Assembly (NCBI RefSeq): GCF_004912165.1
Contig: NZ_STGV01000002.1
Location: forward strand, 558,001 to 622,000
DNA from: Peteryoungia ipomoeae
GTDB taxonomy: Bacteria; Pseudomonadota; Alphaproteobacteria; Rhizobiales; Rhizobiaceae
Direction of reading: 5' to 3'
Length of the DNA: 64,000 nucleotides
Below, piece by piece: positions 54,211 through 64,000 of the stretch. Position numbers and translations under genes: made by a program. The stretch's first letter is position 1. Each line of letters opens with the position of its first letter. Under the pieces are notes generated by a model. The model did not search any database, was not told the origin of the DNA, and saw only the letters and a program-made list of their open reading frames with translations.

Positions 54211-57200
54211 ATGCACCCTCCCCGTTACAATTCCGCTTTTCAGAACAATCAGTTGGGTGAGGACCAGGGACAGTCTCGGGCCGGAATGGGCACTGCTGCC
54301 GCCAATGGCGCAGCATCTCAGCCCAGCCGCGCTGCCGCAACCGACCAGATGGCCGCCAACCAGATTGAGGGGCATGACGACATGCCAGCCTGGCAATCAG
54401 CTTTTGTGCTTGGGCCAAATGTGCGGTTTACCCGTACGCCAGACCGCGTGGCTCAACCACGCAACGAACCCGAAACAATTGAGCCGGTTAACGTCCAGCG
54501 CGCGCAGGCAGTCCAACCTGCCGGCCAGTTTGCACAGGCCCAACAACGGCCAGCGACCGAAGCACCGCCAGTTTTGCCTGCGGGCCGACCTGCTGTCCCG
54601 GCACAGAACGCACCGGTAGCAAGCTCGGCATTTGAAGCGATGCGGAAAGCGGCACCGGCGGCCACGCAACCTATGGGCCAGAATCGTGTGCCCGCCTCGG
54701 TGGTACTGCCGCAGCCTCCGGACGCTGTCGGCGCTCGCGCTCTCACCTATAAACTTCGCCGGGAACTGGCACGCCAGCAGGCCGAGCAAGCCGCCTGGGA
54801 GTCCTCTGTCGCGACAGAGACAGCGCACGGTTTCGTGCCGCAGTCATTGACGGTAAATCCCGCCCCCTTGGTCCAAGGCATGCGAAGTGCCATTGCCACG
54901 ACTCAATCCGCAAGAGTTGGCGGCACTCAGACAACCGGCTCCGCAATTACCCCAGCTTCCGTATCGCAATCGACTGCGATGCCGACTGTGAGCCAGCCCC
55001 CTGCAACGCCGATCACCCACGTGCCGCAGGTCAACGCTCAAACCGCTCATCAGCCGATGCAGCAGTCTGCACAGGGTGTTTCAGATCAGACAGGGGTGGT
55101 CCGTCCCGCCCATGCGCGCAACGTGTTCTTCCGCCCTGCAGCGCCAGCGACGCAACCGATCGCGAGCGGTCAGCCGTCTGCGATGTTGTCGATGGGGAAG
55201 GCTAGCCCTCCTAGCGAAGCGGTATCGCCCGCTTATGGTCCACATATGACTGTGGGGCGTCCAGCAGGTGCTGTGTTGGCGTCTACACGCGGTCAGGCCC
55301 CTGCCACAGACCTTGCCACCGCACCGGCAATGGCAGCAGATCGGCCTGCATCCCAGCCGGAGACCGCCGCCATCGAAGCCCAGTCGCGCCTGCCGATCAG
55401 CGCCCTATTGTCGGACCACATCTTCTTCGAGGCCATGTTCGAGCCGGCAGAGCCCGCTGCCAGCGTGGCTGTCCACAGCACGCCCGTGGCAATGATTGCT
55501 GAACCAGCCGTTGAGCCGATGCAGCAGCAGACCTTGCCGCCCCGTATTGCCAACCGGACTGTCCGCTCCATCGAAGTTGCACTTCCGACAACACCGATAT
55601 CGGTAACAGCGAAGCCTGGGATCCGGGTCGCCTGGCCGGCGTTCGATGCACCTGTTGGCTCTGTTGTCGCGCTTTATCGTGAAGTCGCACGGCGCGAAGT
55701 GTCTGGTATCGCTTTGGCCGTCGGCATGACGACATTGCCCATCGAACAGGTCGTGGCTGCACAAGTGGCCGCTCACTCGATCATACCGGTGTCGCATCCG
55801 GTGACCTCCGCACGCCAGCCGCTCTTCCGTGCTCAACAGGCGCTTGGCGAAGGCGAGTACGAACTGCCGCCGATCAAACTTCTGCAGCAGCCACCAGTCC
55901 GCACCACCACGACCATGACGGCCGAAGCGCTGGAACAGAGCGCCGGCCTTCTGGAAAGCGTGCTGGAGGATTTTGGCGTCAAGGGTGAAGTCATTGACGT
56001 GCGACCCGGCCCGGTCGTCACGCTTTACGAATTCGAGCCGGCACCCGGCGTCAAATCCTCCCGCGTGATCGGGATTTCCGACGACATCGCCCGCTCCATG
56101 TCGGCGCTTTCTGCCCGCGTCGCGGTCGTGCCCGGCCGCAACGTCATCGGCATCGAACTGCCGAACCCCGTGCGCGAGACCGTCTATCTGCGCGAACTGA
56201 TTGAGACGCCTGAATATTCCGAGAGCCGCTACAAGCTGCCGGTTTGCCTCGGCAAGACCATCGGCGGTGAGTCCGTCATCGCGGAACTCGCCAAGATGCC
56301 GCATCTTCTGGTCGCCGGCACCACCGGTTCGGGCAAGTCGGTGGCGATCAACACGATGATCCTGTCGCTGCTCTACCGGTTCCGGCCGGACGAATGCCGC
56401 CTGATCATGGTCGATCCGAAGATGCTGGAACTCTCCGTCTATGACGGCATCCCGCATCTGCTGACCCCCGTCGTGACGGATCCCAAGAAGGCCGTGATGG
56501 CGCTGAAATGGGCGGTGCGCGAGATGGAGGATCGCTATCGCAAGATGAGCCGCCTCAGCGTGCGCAATATCGATGGCTACAATGCCCGCGCCGCACAGGC
56601 CCGCGAAAAGGGCGAGACGATCACCGTCAGCGTACAGACCGGCTTCGACCGCCAGAGCGGCGAGATCGTCTACGAGGAACAGGAACTCGATCTGTCGCCG
56701 ATGCCGTACATCGTCGTCGTGGTCGACGAGATGGCCGACCTGATGATGGTGGCCGGCAAGGAGATTGAAGGCGCGATCCAGCGACTGGCGCAGATGGCGC
56801 GTGCCGCTGGCATCCACCTGATCATGGCGACCCAGCGCCCGTCCGTCGACGTCATCACCGGCACGATCAAGGCCAACTTCCCGACCCGCGTCTCCTTCCA
56901 GGTGACCTCGAAGATCGACAGCCGCACCATTCTGGGTGAACCGGGTGCTGAACACCTGCTCGGTCAGGGCGACATGCTGCACATGGTTGGCGGCGGCCGC
57001 ATTGCCCGCGTGCATGGTCCCTTCGTTTCCGACGAGGAAGTCGAAAAGGTTGTGGCGCATCTAAAGCTGCAGGGACGGCCGGAATATCTCGGCACGGTGA
57101 CCGAGGATGCGGACGAAGCCGAAGAGGAGCCCGAGGAAGATACCGCCGTGTTCGACAAGGGCGCCATGGCGGAAGAGGACGGCAACGACCTGTTCGACAA

Positions 57201-57405
57201 GGCGGTCAAGGTGGTTCTGCGCGACAAGAAATGCTCGACCTCCTACATCCAGCGCCGCCTTTCGATCGGCTATAACAAGGCTGCTTCGCTGGTGGAGCGC
57301 ATGGAGCAGGAAGGCATCGTCGGCCCGGCGAACCATGTGGGCAAGCGGTCCATCATCGTCGGCGGCCGCGAGGCAAGTCCGGTGGCCGAAGACTTCGACA
57401 ATTGA
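54211..57405 (+). CDS. FtsK/SpoIIIE-type DNA translocase without membrane helices
   Basis: The 1064-residue protein has a standard FtsK motor in its C-terminal half. Walker A is GTTGSGKS near residue 704, Walker B lies in [11 protein letters not shown] near 837, and the RecA-like core runs from about 570 to 980. The gamma domain, a winged helix that reads KOPS sequences, covers about 990-1050 ([20 protein letters not shown]). The first 500 residues are Ala/Pro/Gln-rich and disordered, with no membrane helix, unlike E. coli FtsK. It is probably the second, soluble FtsK paralogue of rhizobia. The 250 bp before it hold no gene that I can see. Confidence 0.92.
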   Translation: MHPPRYNSAFQNNQLGEDQGQSRAGMGTAAANGAASQPSRAAATDQMAANQIEGHDDMPAWQSAFVLGPNVRFTRTPDRVAQPRNEPETIEPVNVQRAQAVQPAGQFAQAQQRPATEAPPVLPAGRPAVPAQNAPVASSAFEAMRKAAPAATQPMGQNRVPASVVLPQPPDAVGARALTYKLRRELARQQAEQAAWESSVATETAHGFVPQSLTVNPAPLVQGMRSAIATTQSARVGGTQTTGSAITPASVSQSTAMPTVSQPPATPITHVPQVNAQTAHQPMQQSAQGVSDQTGVVRPAHARNVFFRPAAPATQPIASGQPSAMLSMGKASPPSEAVSPAYGPHMTVGRPAGAVLASTRGQAPATDLATAPAMAADRPASQPETAAIEAQSRLPISALLSDHIFFEAMFEPAEPAASVAVHSTPVAMIAEPAVEPMQQQTLPPRIANRTVRSIEVALPTTPISVTAKPGIRVAWPAFDAPVGSVVALYREVARREVSGIALAVGMTTLPIEQVVAAQVAAHSIIPVSHPVTSARQPLFRAQQALGEGEYELPPIKLLQQPPVRTTTTMTAEALEQSAGLLESVLEDFGVKGEVIDVRPGPVVTLYEFEPAPGVKSSRVIGISDDIARSMSALSARVAVVPGRNVIGIELPNPVRETVYLRELIETPEYSESRYKLPVCLGKTIGGESVIAELAKMPHLLVAGTTGSGKSVAINTMILSLLYRFRPDECRLIMVDPKMLELSVYDGIPHLLTPVVTDPKKAVMALKWAVREMEDRYRKMSRLSVRNIDGYNARAAQAREKGETITVSVQTGFDRQSGEIVYEEQELDLSPMPYIVVVVDEMADLMMVAGKEIEGAIQRLAQMARAAGIHLIMATQRPSVDVITGTIKANFPTRVSFQVTSKIDSRTILGEPGAEHLLGQGDMLHMVGGGRIARVHGPFVSDEEVEKVVAHLKLQGRPEYLGTVTEDADEAEEEPEEDTAVFDKGAMAEEDGNDLFDKAVKVVLRDKKCSTSYIQRRLSIGYNKAASLVERMEQEGIVGPANHVGKRSIIVGGREASPVAEDFDN

Positions 57406-57488
57406 CACGTTAAGGCCGCGTTTGCTGTTTGCGATCGCGGCCTTCCATCTGTTTGGCGGTAGACATCTGACGTGGCCGAAGCCGCCAG

Positions 57489-58490
57489 TCAGGCGGCGGC
57501 CGGGTTTCCGATGCTGCTGCGCCACTCCGCCGCTGACTGACCGTAAGTGCTGCGAAAGACGCGCGAGAAATGCGAGGCGTTGACGAAGCCGACGGAGACA
57601 GCAATCTCGATCAGGGGCGCCTTCGTGCGGGCCAGAAGATGGCGCGCACGCTCCAGCCGGATGCGCCGATAGATCGCCGAAGGTGAGCTTTTTGCCTTTT
57701 CGACGAACAGCCTTTCCAGCTGCCGGCGAGACAGGCCGACCGATGCGGCCATCTCCGCGATCGGCAGCATTTCCTCGACATTCTGCTCCATCATCAAGAT
57801 GACCGCACGCAGTCGGCTGTCGTCGTAGTCCGTCGACAGTGGCCGGCGCGGCTGGATATCGAGATGACTGCGGGCCTTGTCGATCTGCAGCACCTCAAGG
57901 GCGTTGCGCTCCGCAGAAGGTCCGATATGGCGTCGGACGATATTTGCAGCCATATCGGCTGCGCTGCTGCCACCGGCGCAGGATCCCCGCCAGCGGTCCA
58001 GCTGGTAGATCCGATCCGCCCGCACGGCAAGGTCCGGGAAGCGTTCGCGAAATGCGTCGAAATGCAGCCAGCTGACACAGGTTTCGTGGCTGTCCATCAA
58101 GCCCGCTTCAGCAAGAATGAAGGTGCCAGTACAGACACCGATCAGGCGGACCTTCTTCGCTGCCGCCCGTTTGAGATAGGCGATCGTATCCTCGTCAACC
58201 GGATTTTCGCAGTTGAGCAGCCCTCCGACGACGACGATATAGTCGAACTGCGTGGGATCGATCAGACCAGCCGTGGGGGCCACCTGGATGCCGCAGCTCG
58301 CGCTGATCAGATTGCCGCGACTGCTGAGAACCTGCCAGTCGGCAAAGCGGCGTCCCGATTTGTCAGTGTCGTCACTGGCCAGCCTTAGGGTATCGACGAA
58401 GAGCGAAAAGGCGGACAGGGTGAACGACCTGGCGAGGATAAAGCCGATCTTCAATCGTCCGCTGATCGTCGCGACCGTTGTTGCCTTCAT
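57489..58490 (-). CDS. GlxA-type transcriptional regulator (DJ-1/PfpI domain plus AraC HTH)
   Basis: The 333-residue protein joins a DJ-1/PfpI-like domain (YIVVVGGLLNCENP, LIGVCTGTFILAEAGLMD with Cys in the nucleophile-elbow position) to a C-terminal AraC helix-turn-helix (EMAASVGLSRRQLERLFVEK and EIAVSVGFVNASHFSRVFRS). GlxA-like proteins are activators of nitrogen compound or carnitine-related genes in rhizobia and pseudomonads. It lies downstream of RidA and the peptide ABC genes on the same strand, so it probably regulates that cluster. Confidence 0.9.
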   Translation of the reverse strand: MKATTVATISGRLKIGFILARSFTLSAFSLFVDTLRLASDDTDKSGRRFADWQVLSSRGNLISASCGIQVAPTAGLIDPTQFDYIVVVGGLLNCENPVDEDTIAYLKRAAAKKVRLIGVCTGTFILAEAGLMDSHETCVSWLHFDAFRERFPDLAVRADRIYQLDRWRGSCAGGSSAADMAANIVRRHIGPSAERNALEVLQIDKARSHLDIQPRRPLSTDYDDSRLRAVILMMEQNVEEMLPIAEMAASVGLSRRQLERLFVEKAKSSPSAIYRRIRLERARHLLARTKAPLIEIAVSVGFVNASHFSRVFRSTYGQSAAEWRSSIGNPAAA

Positions 58491-58692
58491 TCCCTGCTCC
58501 CGAACTCAACGCGAACTGCGCGCAGTTTGTCAGAGAATTTTCGGTTTGCACACTGTTTCACCCTCAAGAATACGTTGGGATCCGGTTGCAAACCTCTCGG
58601 AAGGTGGGGCGTGACAGGCTGGTCAGGCTATTGGCAGCAAAATGCCCGCGTCCGGGAAGGACACGGGCATTCGTCAACATAGGCACCGGAGC

Positions 58693-59088
58693 TCAGTCGA
58701 TCGGCTTGTAGGCGATGACGTCCATCTCGACTTTCACGTCGACCATCATCGGCGATTCGACGGTGGAGCGGGCCGGTGGGTGATCGATGAAATGCTTTTG
58801 AAATACGGCGTTGAAGCTGGAGAAATCACGGGCATCGTCAAGCCAGACATTTACCTTAACGACATGCTCGAGCGTGCAATCCGCAAGCGCGAGCACAGAC
58901 TTGATGTTCTCGATGACCTGCTCGGTCTGGGCAACGATATTGCCGACGATCACCTCGCCGTCGACCGTCGGGACCTGGCCCGAGACATAGACGAAATCTC
59001 CGGCGCGCACGGCCTTGGCGAAGGGGCGGCGCTGGCCGCCGGCCTGCGCATCGGCGACATCGTAACGGACTAAGGTTTTCTTGCTCAT
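58693..59088 (-). CDS. RidA family protein
   Basis: The 131-residue protein has the RidA blocks AVRAGDFVYVSGQVPTVDGE, NIVAQTEQVIENIKSVLALA and VVKVNVWLDDARDFSSFNAV. The C-terminus is ARSTVESPMMVDVKVEMDVI. RidA proteins hydrolyse reactive enamines and imines. The usual Arg of active RidA (in GxxxPxRxxV) reads PPARSTV here, which keeps the Arg. The start at 59088 is preferred to 59103. It follows the peptide ABC ATPase and suggests that imported amino acid derivatives are deaminated. Confidence 0.9.
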   Translation of the reverse strand: MSKKTLVRYDVADAQAGGQRRPFAKAVRAGDFVYVSGQVPTVDGEVIVGNIVAQTEQVIENIKSVLALADCTLEHVVKVNVWLDDARDFSSFNAVFQKHFIDHPPARSTVESPMMVDVKVEMDVIAYKPID

Positions 59089-59124
59089 TTCAAGCTCTCT
59101 CATTGCTCTTGGGCGATGGTCAAC

Positions 59125-60930
59125 TCAGGCATCATTCTGAACGAAATGCCCGGGCGAGACTTCCCGATAAGTTCGTTTCGGCGGGACATAGTCGAAGGAC
59201 TTGACCGGGCTCTTTATCTCTTCCGTCAGCGGCGGAGGGGTCTGGCCCCGACGTTCTGGATCCGGAATTGGAACAGCCGAAATCAGGCGGCGCGTGTAAG
59301 GGTGCTGCGGATTGTCGAAAATCGATGCCCTCGGGCCGATCTCGACGATCTCGCCCAGGAACATGACGGCCACGCGGTGGCTCATCCGCTCGACGACGGC
59401 CATGTCGTGACTGATGAAGAGATAGGCCAGGCCATGCTTCTCCTGCAGGTCCAGCATCAGGTTCGAGACCTGCGCCTTTACCGACACATCGAGAGCAGAC
59501 ACCGCCTCGTCGGCCACGATCAGTTTCGGGTCGAGAGCGAGCGCTCTGGCGATCGAGATGCGCTGCCGCTGACCGCCGGAAAACTCGTTCGGATGACGGC
59601 TCGCCATATCCGGCGCCAGCCCGACCTTTTGCAGCAGTTCGGCGACGCGATCCTTGGCGTCCCGCCGCCCCATGAGGCCATGGGCGAGGATCGGCTCGGC
59701 AATCGCGGAGCCGACGGTGATGCGCGGGTTGAGCGACGCGAACGGATCCTGGAAGATCATCTGCGCCTTGCGGCGCATCGCCCGAAGCTCACGCATGCCG
59801 GCCTTGGTGATGTCCTCGCCGGCAATCTCAATCCGCCCGGCCGACGGCGTGAGCAACCGGATGATGGCGCGACCGGTTGTCGACTTGCCGCAACCGCTCT
59901 CGCCGACAAGCGACAGGGTCTCGCCGGGGCGGAGATCGAAGGAGACGTGCTCCACCGCATGCACCCGGCCATGCGGCAGGTCGAAGCGCACGGCGAGATC
60001 GTCGACCTTGAGGATGGGCGGAACTGAGGCGGCAACCGTATTCATTTCCCGGCCATCGATCGCTTCTCCAGTCGCGCTATCGACTTCGGGGAAGCGCTTG
60101 GGTGCCTGCGTATCGCCCATCGTGCCGAGGCGCGGGATCGAGGCGAGCAGCGACTTCGTGTAGACCGCCTTCGGTGCTGCGAAGATCTCGTTCGTTTTGC
60201 CCGTCTCGACCATGTCGCCGCGGAACATCACCACAGTGCGGTCAGCGATCTCGGCCACCACACCCATGTCGTGCGTGATGAAGAGGACGCCCATGTTCTC
60301 TTCCTGCTGCAGGTCACGCAGCAAATGCAGAATCTCGGCCTGAATGGTGACGTCGAGCGCCGTCGTCGGCTCGTCCGCGATCAGCAACTTGGGACGGCAG
60401 GCGAGAGCCATCGCGATCATCACACGCTGACGCATGCCGCCGGAGAATTTGTGCGGATACTCATGCAGCCGCGTCTTTGCCGCGGGAATGCGCACGCGCT
60501 CCATCAGGCGCAGGGTTTCGGCTTCCGCCGCCTTCCACGACAGACCGCGGTGGAGAACCAGCGCTTCGGCAATCTGGTTGCCAATCGTGTAGACCGGATT
60601 GAGTGACGTCATCGGCTCCTGGAAGATCATGCCGATGGACCCGCCGCGCACTTTGCGCATCTCGGCTTCGCTGACCTTCACGAGATCCGTGCCGTTCAAC
60701 AGAATTCGCCCCTCGGTGCGCGACCGTCCGGGCGGCAGGAGACGCATGGTCGAGAGCGCGGTCACGCTCTTGCCCGAGCCGGATTCTCCCACGATGGCCA
60801 CAGTCTCGCCAGCGTCAACATGCAGGTTGATATCGCGGATGACGGTCTTCCAGCCCTCCTGCGTCTTGAAGGACGTCGTCAGGTTTTCGACGGATAGGAC
60901 CGGCTGAACACGGGTCGAGTCATCGGTCAT
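59125..60930 (-). CDS. oligopeptide-type ABC transporter, double ATPase subunit
   Basis: The 601-residue protein holds two complete ATPase domains. The first has Walker A GESGSGKS near residue 50, signature FSGGMRQRV near 166 and Walker B LLIADEPTTALD. The second has GESGCGKS near 346, FSGGQRQRI near 455 and LIVADEAVSALD. Both keep a switch histidine (FITHDMGVV, FISHDMAVV). It resembles the fused DppD-DppF/GsiA type. It drives the two permeases encoded next to it. Confidence 0.93.
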   Translation of the reverse strand: MTDDSTRVQPVLSVENLTTSFKTQEGWKTVIRDINLHVDAGETVAIVGESGSGKSVTALSTMRLLPPGRSRTEGRILLNGTDLVKVSEAEMRKVRGGSIGMIFQEPMTSLNPVYTIGNQIAEALVLHRGLSWKAAEAETLRLMERVRIPAAKTRLHEYPHKFSGGMRQRVMIAMALACRPKLLIADEPTTALDVTIQAEILHLLRDLQQEENMGVLFITHDMGVVAEIADRTVVMFRGDMVETGKTNEIFAAPKAVYTKSLLASIPRLGTMGDTQAPKRFPEVDSATGEAIDGREMNTVAASVPPILKVDDLAVRFDLPHGRVHAVEHVSFDLRPGETLSLVGESGCGKSTTGRAIIRLLTPSAGRIEIAGEDITKAGMRELRAMRRKAQMIFQDPFASLNPRITVGSAIAEPILAHGLMGRRDAKDRVAELLQKVGLAPDMASRHPNEFSGGQRQRISIARALALDPKLIVADEAVSALDVSVKAQVSNLMLDLQEKHGLAYLFISHDMAVVERMSHRVAVMFLGEIVEIGPRASIFDNPQHPYTRRLISAVPIPDPERRGQTPPPLTEEIKSPVKSFDYVPPKRTYREVSPGHFVQNDA

Positions 60931-60932
60931 GA

Positions 60933-61796
60933 TCAGCTCTCCTTCGCAAGACGCGGATCGACGAGATCGCGCAGGCCGTCGCCCAGCAGCTGCAGCGACA
61001 GAACCGAGAAGACGATGGCAAGGCCTGGGAAGATCATCAGCCAGGGCGCGTTGTTCATGTACTCACGACCCGAGGCAAGCATGGTGCCCCAGGTCGGCAT
61101 GTCGGTGGATACACCAACACCGAGGAAGGACAGGCTGGCCTCCGCCAGCATCGCCGATGCGAAGACGAAGGTGGATTGCACGAGGATCGGCGACGCAAGG
61201 TTGAGCAGCACGTGGCGGACGAGGATCTGCCAGGTGGGCAGGCCCATGGCCACCGCGGCTTCGATATACGGGAGTTCGCGCAGAACCAGGGTCTGACCAC
61301 GGATGATGCGGGCAAGACGCGGCGCATATGTGATGCCGAGTGCCAGGATCACCGTCGATAGCGAGGGGCCGAGGGCTGCGACCAGCGCGATGGCGAGCAA
61401 GATGTCTGGAAACGACATCATGGCATCGAGCAGGCGCGAGATCGGCGCATCCAGACTGCGGAAGAAGCCGGCGGCCACGCCGAGGATGATACCGAGCACC
61501 GTCGAGATGGCGACGACGCCGAGGCTGACGAGGAGCGAGATGCGTCCGGCATAGATGGCGCGCGAGAAGATGTCGCGACCGAATTCGTCCGTGCCGAAGA
61601 GATGCGCGAGAGACGGCTCCTTCAACTTGTTGACGATCGACAGCTTGTTGGGGGCGTAAGGCGCAATCGCGGGTGCGAGGAGCGCGGCCAGAACGACAAC
61701 CGTCAGGATAACGGCACCGGCGAGCATGGCGCGATTGCCGAACAGGCGACGCAGTCGGGCTGCCAAAGGCATGGTAGCGGAGGCCAGCGTGGTCAT
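60933..61796 (-). CDS. oligopeptide-type ABC transporter, permease (DppC-like)
   Basis: The 287-residue protein has about six membrane helices and the inner-membrane permease motif region RELPYIEAAVAMGLPTWQIL (EAA loop, near residues 170-189). It begins with a long N-terminal helix (MLAGAVILTVVVLAALLAPA). It overlaps the DppB-like gene by 4 bp and lies 2 bp before the ATPase gene. Confidence 0.92.
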   Translation of the reverse strand: MTTLASATMPLAARLRRLFGNRAMLAGAVILTVVVLAALLAPAIAPYAPNKLSIVNKLKEPSLAHLFGTDEFGRDIFSRAIYAGRISLLVSLGVVAISTVLGIILGVAAGFFRSLDAPISRLLDAMMSFPDILLAIALVAALGPSLSTVILALGITYAPRLARIIRGQTLVLRELPYIEAAVAMGLPTWQILVRHVLLNLASPILVQSTFVFASAMLAEASLSFLGVGVSTDMPTWGTMLASGREYMNNAPWLMIFPGLAIVFSVLSLQLLGDGLRDLVDPRLAKES

Positions 61797-62743
61797 AGGC
61801 GCACCCGCGGATCAACGAGAATATAGAGCATATCGACGATAAAGTTGATGAGAACGTAGATCGCAGCGACCACAAGAAGCGCTCCCTGAATGACCGGGTA
61901 ATCGCGGCGCAGGACGGCTGACACGACGAGGTTACCGACGCCCGGCAGGCCGAAAACAGTTTCGGTGACAACGGCGCCAGCGACAAGCATGGCAATCGAC
62001 AGGCCGATGACCGTGATGATCGGGATCATCGCGTTCTTCAGTGCGTGTTTGAGGATGACGCGTCCCTCGCAAGCGCCCTTGGCGCGGGCTGTGCGGACAT
62101 AGTCGTCACCCAACACATCGAGCATGGCGGCCCGGGTGAAGCGTGTGATGAGCGCGGAGTTGACCACACCGAGTGCCACGGCAGGGAGCACGAGATGGTG
62201 CAGGCGATCGAGGAACGGCGTCTCGGGGCCGCCATAGCCGGATGCCGGGAACCAGCCCTGCCCGACCGCGAAGATCTGGATCAGCATCAGGCCGAGCCAG
62301 AAGCTCGGCACGCTTGCGGCAATCATGGTCAGCGTGACGACGATCTGGTCGAACAAGGTACCGCGCTTGACCGCCGAGAGAATACCGACGGGAAGCGCGA
62401 TTGCGACTGCGATCAGGATGGAGAACAGGGTCAGGAAGAAGGTCGGCTCGGCCCTGGCGGCCAGGGCTGTTGTGACCGGCTGCCCGAGGAAGATCGACTG
62501 GCCGAGATCACCTTGCAATATGCCCAGCACGAACTGGCCATATTGCATGAGGAGAGGCGCATCGAGACCCATCCGACTGCGCAATTGCGCGATGTCTTCC
62601 GGGGTCGCATCCGACCCCAGCATGACGGCGGCAGGATCGCCAGGCGTGACGCGAACGATGATGAAGACCACCGTCACGACGAGAGCAAGCACGACGAGCA
62701 TGCCCCCCAGCCGTTTCAGCAGCGCCAGTGCAATCCTTGCCAT
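61793..62743 (-). CDS. oligopeptide-type ABC transporter, permease (DppB-like)
   Basis: The 316-residue protein has six membrane helices, the DppB N-terminal motif VVTVVFIIVRVTPGDPAAVM and the EAA loop LGDDYVRTARAKGACEGRVI. It pairs with the DppC-like protein to form the peptide channel. It lies 17 bp after the binding-protein gene. Confidence 0.92.
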   Translation of the reverse strand: MARIALALLKRLGGMLVVLALVVTVVFIIVRVTPGDPAAVMLGSDATPEDIAQLRSRMGLDAPLLMQYGQFVLGILQGDLGQSIFLGQPVTTALAARAEPTFFLTLFSILIAVAIALPVGILSAVKRGTLFDQIVVTLTMIAASVPSFWLGLMLIQIFAVGQGWFPASGYGGPETPFLDRLHHLVLPAVALGVVNSALITRFTRAAMLDVLGDDYVRTARAKGACEGRVILKHALKNAMIPIITVIGLSIAMLVAGAVVTETVFGLPGVGNLVVSAVLRRDYPVIQGALLVVAAIYVLINFIVDMLYILVDPRVRL

Positions 62744-62760
62744 GGTCGGTTCTCAGTTCC

Positions 62761-64000
62761 TTACTGCTTCGGGGTCACGTTCCAGAAATGCGGCCAGTAG
62801 GTGGGCTCATAGCCGGTCACTCCATTGGCCACACCGGAAACGGCGTTGAAGTTGCCGACCTTGTAGAGCGGCGCATCGTCGTAGATTACGGTCTGGATCG
62901 CGTCCCAGGCCGCCTTCTTGGCCTCGTCGGTCGTTGCCTCCATGTAAGTCGCAACGGCCTTTGCCTTCTGCTCGGAGACATACCAGCCCGGATAGGTGTC
63001 GGTGATCGTGTTGATCGTCGTCGGGTCACCCGGGAAGTTGGAATGGGTAATGAAGATGTCCCATTCCTTCGGATCGGCGCGGCGGGTGGTCAGCGTTGCC
63101 CAGTCCACGACCTGCAGATCGACCTTGAAGCCGGCGGCTTCGAGATAGGCCTTGGCGACCTCGCCGATCTTGTAGTGGAATTCATACTGGCGACTGGTCA
63201 TCAGGCGGATCGGGGTGCCGTCGTAGCCCGCAGCTTCCAGCAGCTTGGCCGCGGCCTCCGGATCGCCTTCGCCGTAACGAGCAACGCCGGCTTCGGTGTG
63301 CCAGAAGGATTCCTCGGGGAAAATCGAAGCATCAACGCTGAAGAAGCGGTCATCCGAGAAGGCGGCGAGCATCATGTCGTTCGGGTTAAGCGCAACCTGG
63401 ACGGCCTGCCGCAACTCCTTCTTCGTCAGAAGGCCTTGCTGCATGTTCATGTTCATCGACGCCCAGCCGGCGTTCTTGAAGATGACAGGCTTGGCGCTGT
63501 CGCTTGCCTCGACGCGCTCGTAAGCGCTGACCGGGAGCGAATCGGCATAATCAAACTGGCCGGAGATCAGGCCCTCGACGCGCGTGTTGGCGTCAGGCAC
63601 GGGAACGAAACGGATCTCCTTGGCGATTGCTTCGCGCTTGCCGGCATAATTACTGATTTCGCCTTCCGGGGACTTGTAGTCCTCGAAGCGGACGAGCTGG
63701 GTATATTGATCGGGCTTGCGTTCCTTCAGGGCATAGGGACCAGTGCCGACAAACTCGGTGAGCGTGTCCGCAATCTTCTCCGAGGGCATGATGACAGAGG
63801 CCTGGGACAGCGTTGCAAGCAGCGGTGCGTAGCGCGACTTCAACTTGATGACGACAGCGTTGCCACCGTCTTCGGTCAGGGATTCGACGAGTGCTGCAAC
63901 CTGCTTGCCCTTGGAGTTGATCGCCATCCAGCGATTGAGGGACGCTGTAACGTCCTTCGCATCCAGATCACTGCCATCGTGGAACTTCACGCCTTCCCGA
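62761..64000 (-). CDS. oligopeptide-type ABC transporter, substrate-binding protein (N-terminus outside window)
   Basis: The open frame continues to the window edge and encodes about 413 residues of a family 5 extracellular solute-binding protein. VKFHDGSDLDAKDVTASLNR, FVGTGPYALKERKPDQYTQL, SMNMNMQQGLLTKKELRQAV and KLLEAAGYDGTPIRLMT are typical DppA/OppA blocks. The signal peptide and start lie upstream. With the permeases, double ATPase and RidA it forms a complete peptide or amino acid derivative importer. The substrate is unknown. Confidence 0.92.
   Translation of the reverse strand, partial: REGVKFHDGSDLDAKDVTASLNRWMAINSKGKQVAALVESLTEDGGNAVVIKLKSRYAPLLATLSQASVIMPSEKIADTLTEFVGTGPYALKERKPDQYTQLVRFEDYKSPEGEISNYAGKREAIAKEIRFVPVPDANTRVEGLISGQFDYADSLPVSAYERVEASDSAKPVIFKNAGWASMNMNMQQGLLTKKELRQAVQVALNPNDMMLAAFSDDRFFSVDASIFPEESFWHTEAGVARYGEGDPEAAAKLLEAAGYDGTPIRLMTSRQYEFHYKIGEVAKAYLEAAGFKVDLQVVDWATLTTRRADPKEWDIFITHSNFPGDPTTINTITDTYPGWYVSEQKAKAVATYMEATTDEAKKAAWDAIQTVIYDDAPLYKVGNFNAVSGVANGVTGYEPTYWPHFWNVTPKQ

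Noticed and set aside
55405..57060. 551-residue antisense frame over the FtsK-type gene
   Set aside because: It is a codon-bias shadow of the conserved motor domain.

Overview
The window looks like a chromosomal segment of a Rhizobiaceae alphaproteobacterium (Rhizobium, Agrobacterium or Neorhizobium type). The evidence is the truB-rpsO-pnp and fabB-fabA-irr blocks, the TIGR02300-cmk-rpsA block, a complete rhizobial glycerol (glpRDSTPQUVK) cluster, BA14K and Irr family proteins, and a small RNA with three CCTCCTCC-loop hairpins of the alphaproteobacterial 'cuckoo'/alpha-r14 type. No insertion sequence, prophage, CRISPR array or rRNA operon was seen. Most genes are housekeeping or accessory metabolism.

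Layout, 1-20 kb: truB end, rpsO, pnp and an RsmC-like methyltransferase; an AraC-type regulator with a helically phased CTTGG repeat array, followed by a small helix-turn-helix protein, where the related S. meliloti chromosome (from memory) has fabI; fabB-fabA; irr; a TRIC-like channel; two envelope proteins; tRNA-Ala(GGC); TIGR02300; cmk and rpsA with no aroA beside them; NAMPT-type nadV flanked by two acidic proteins of unknown function; RNase D with a structured leader; and the three-hairpin small RNA.

20-30 kb: a phosphomannomutase-type enzyme, then a module that resembles the Rhodobacter sigma-E/ChrR photo-oxidative regulon: SDR, Cfa-type methylase, DUF1365 and FAD oxidoreductase, divergent from an ECF sigma factor and a ChrR-like anti-sigma factor, plus DUF2177. 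The anti-sigma factor has lost the two N-terminal zinc cysteines. A metallo-beta-lactamase-fold exonuclease and an ATP-dependent DNA ligase follow.

30-44 kb: glpK, glpV, glpU, glpQ, glpP, glpT, glpS, glpD and glpR, all on the minus strand, form a glycerol uptake and catabolism unit. Its two ATPases are complementarily degenerate, which predicts one competent and one crippled ATP site. Next is a cobalamin-riboswitch-controlled operon (DUF1636, BtuD-, BtuF- and BtuC-like) for corrinoid uptake.

44-64 kb: an exported CRTAC1/vanadium-haloperoxidase-like pair; SelW-like and BA14K proteins; tRNA-Leu(CAG); several small or secreted proteins; NlpC/P60, MarR, M17 aminopeptidase, TPR lipoprotein and YigZ genes; a FtsK-type translocase with a long unstructured N-terminus and no membrane helices; and a GlxA-type regulator with RidA and an oligopeptide ABC transporter whose binding-protein gene runs off the window edge.

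All calls come from reading the sequence and from remembered family motifs. No database search was run.
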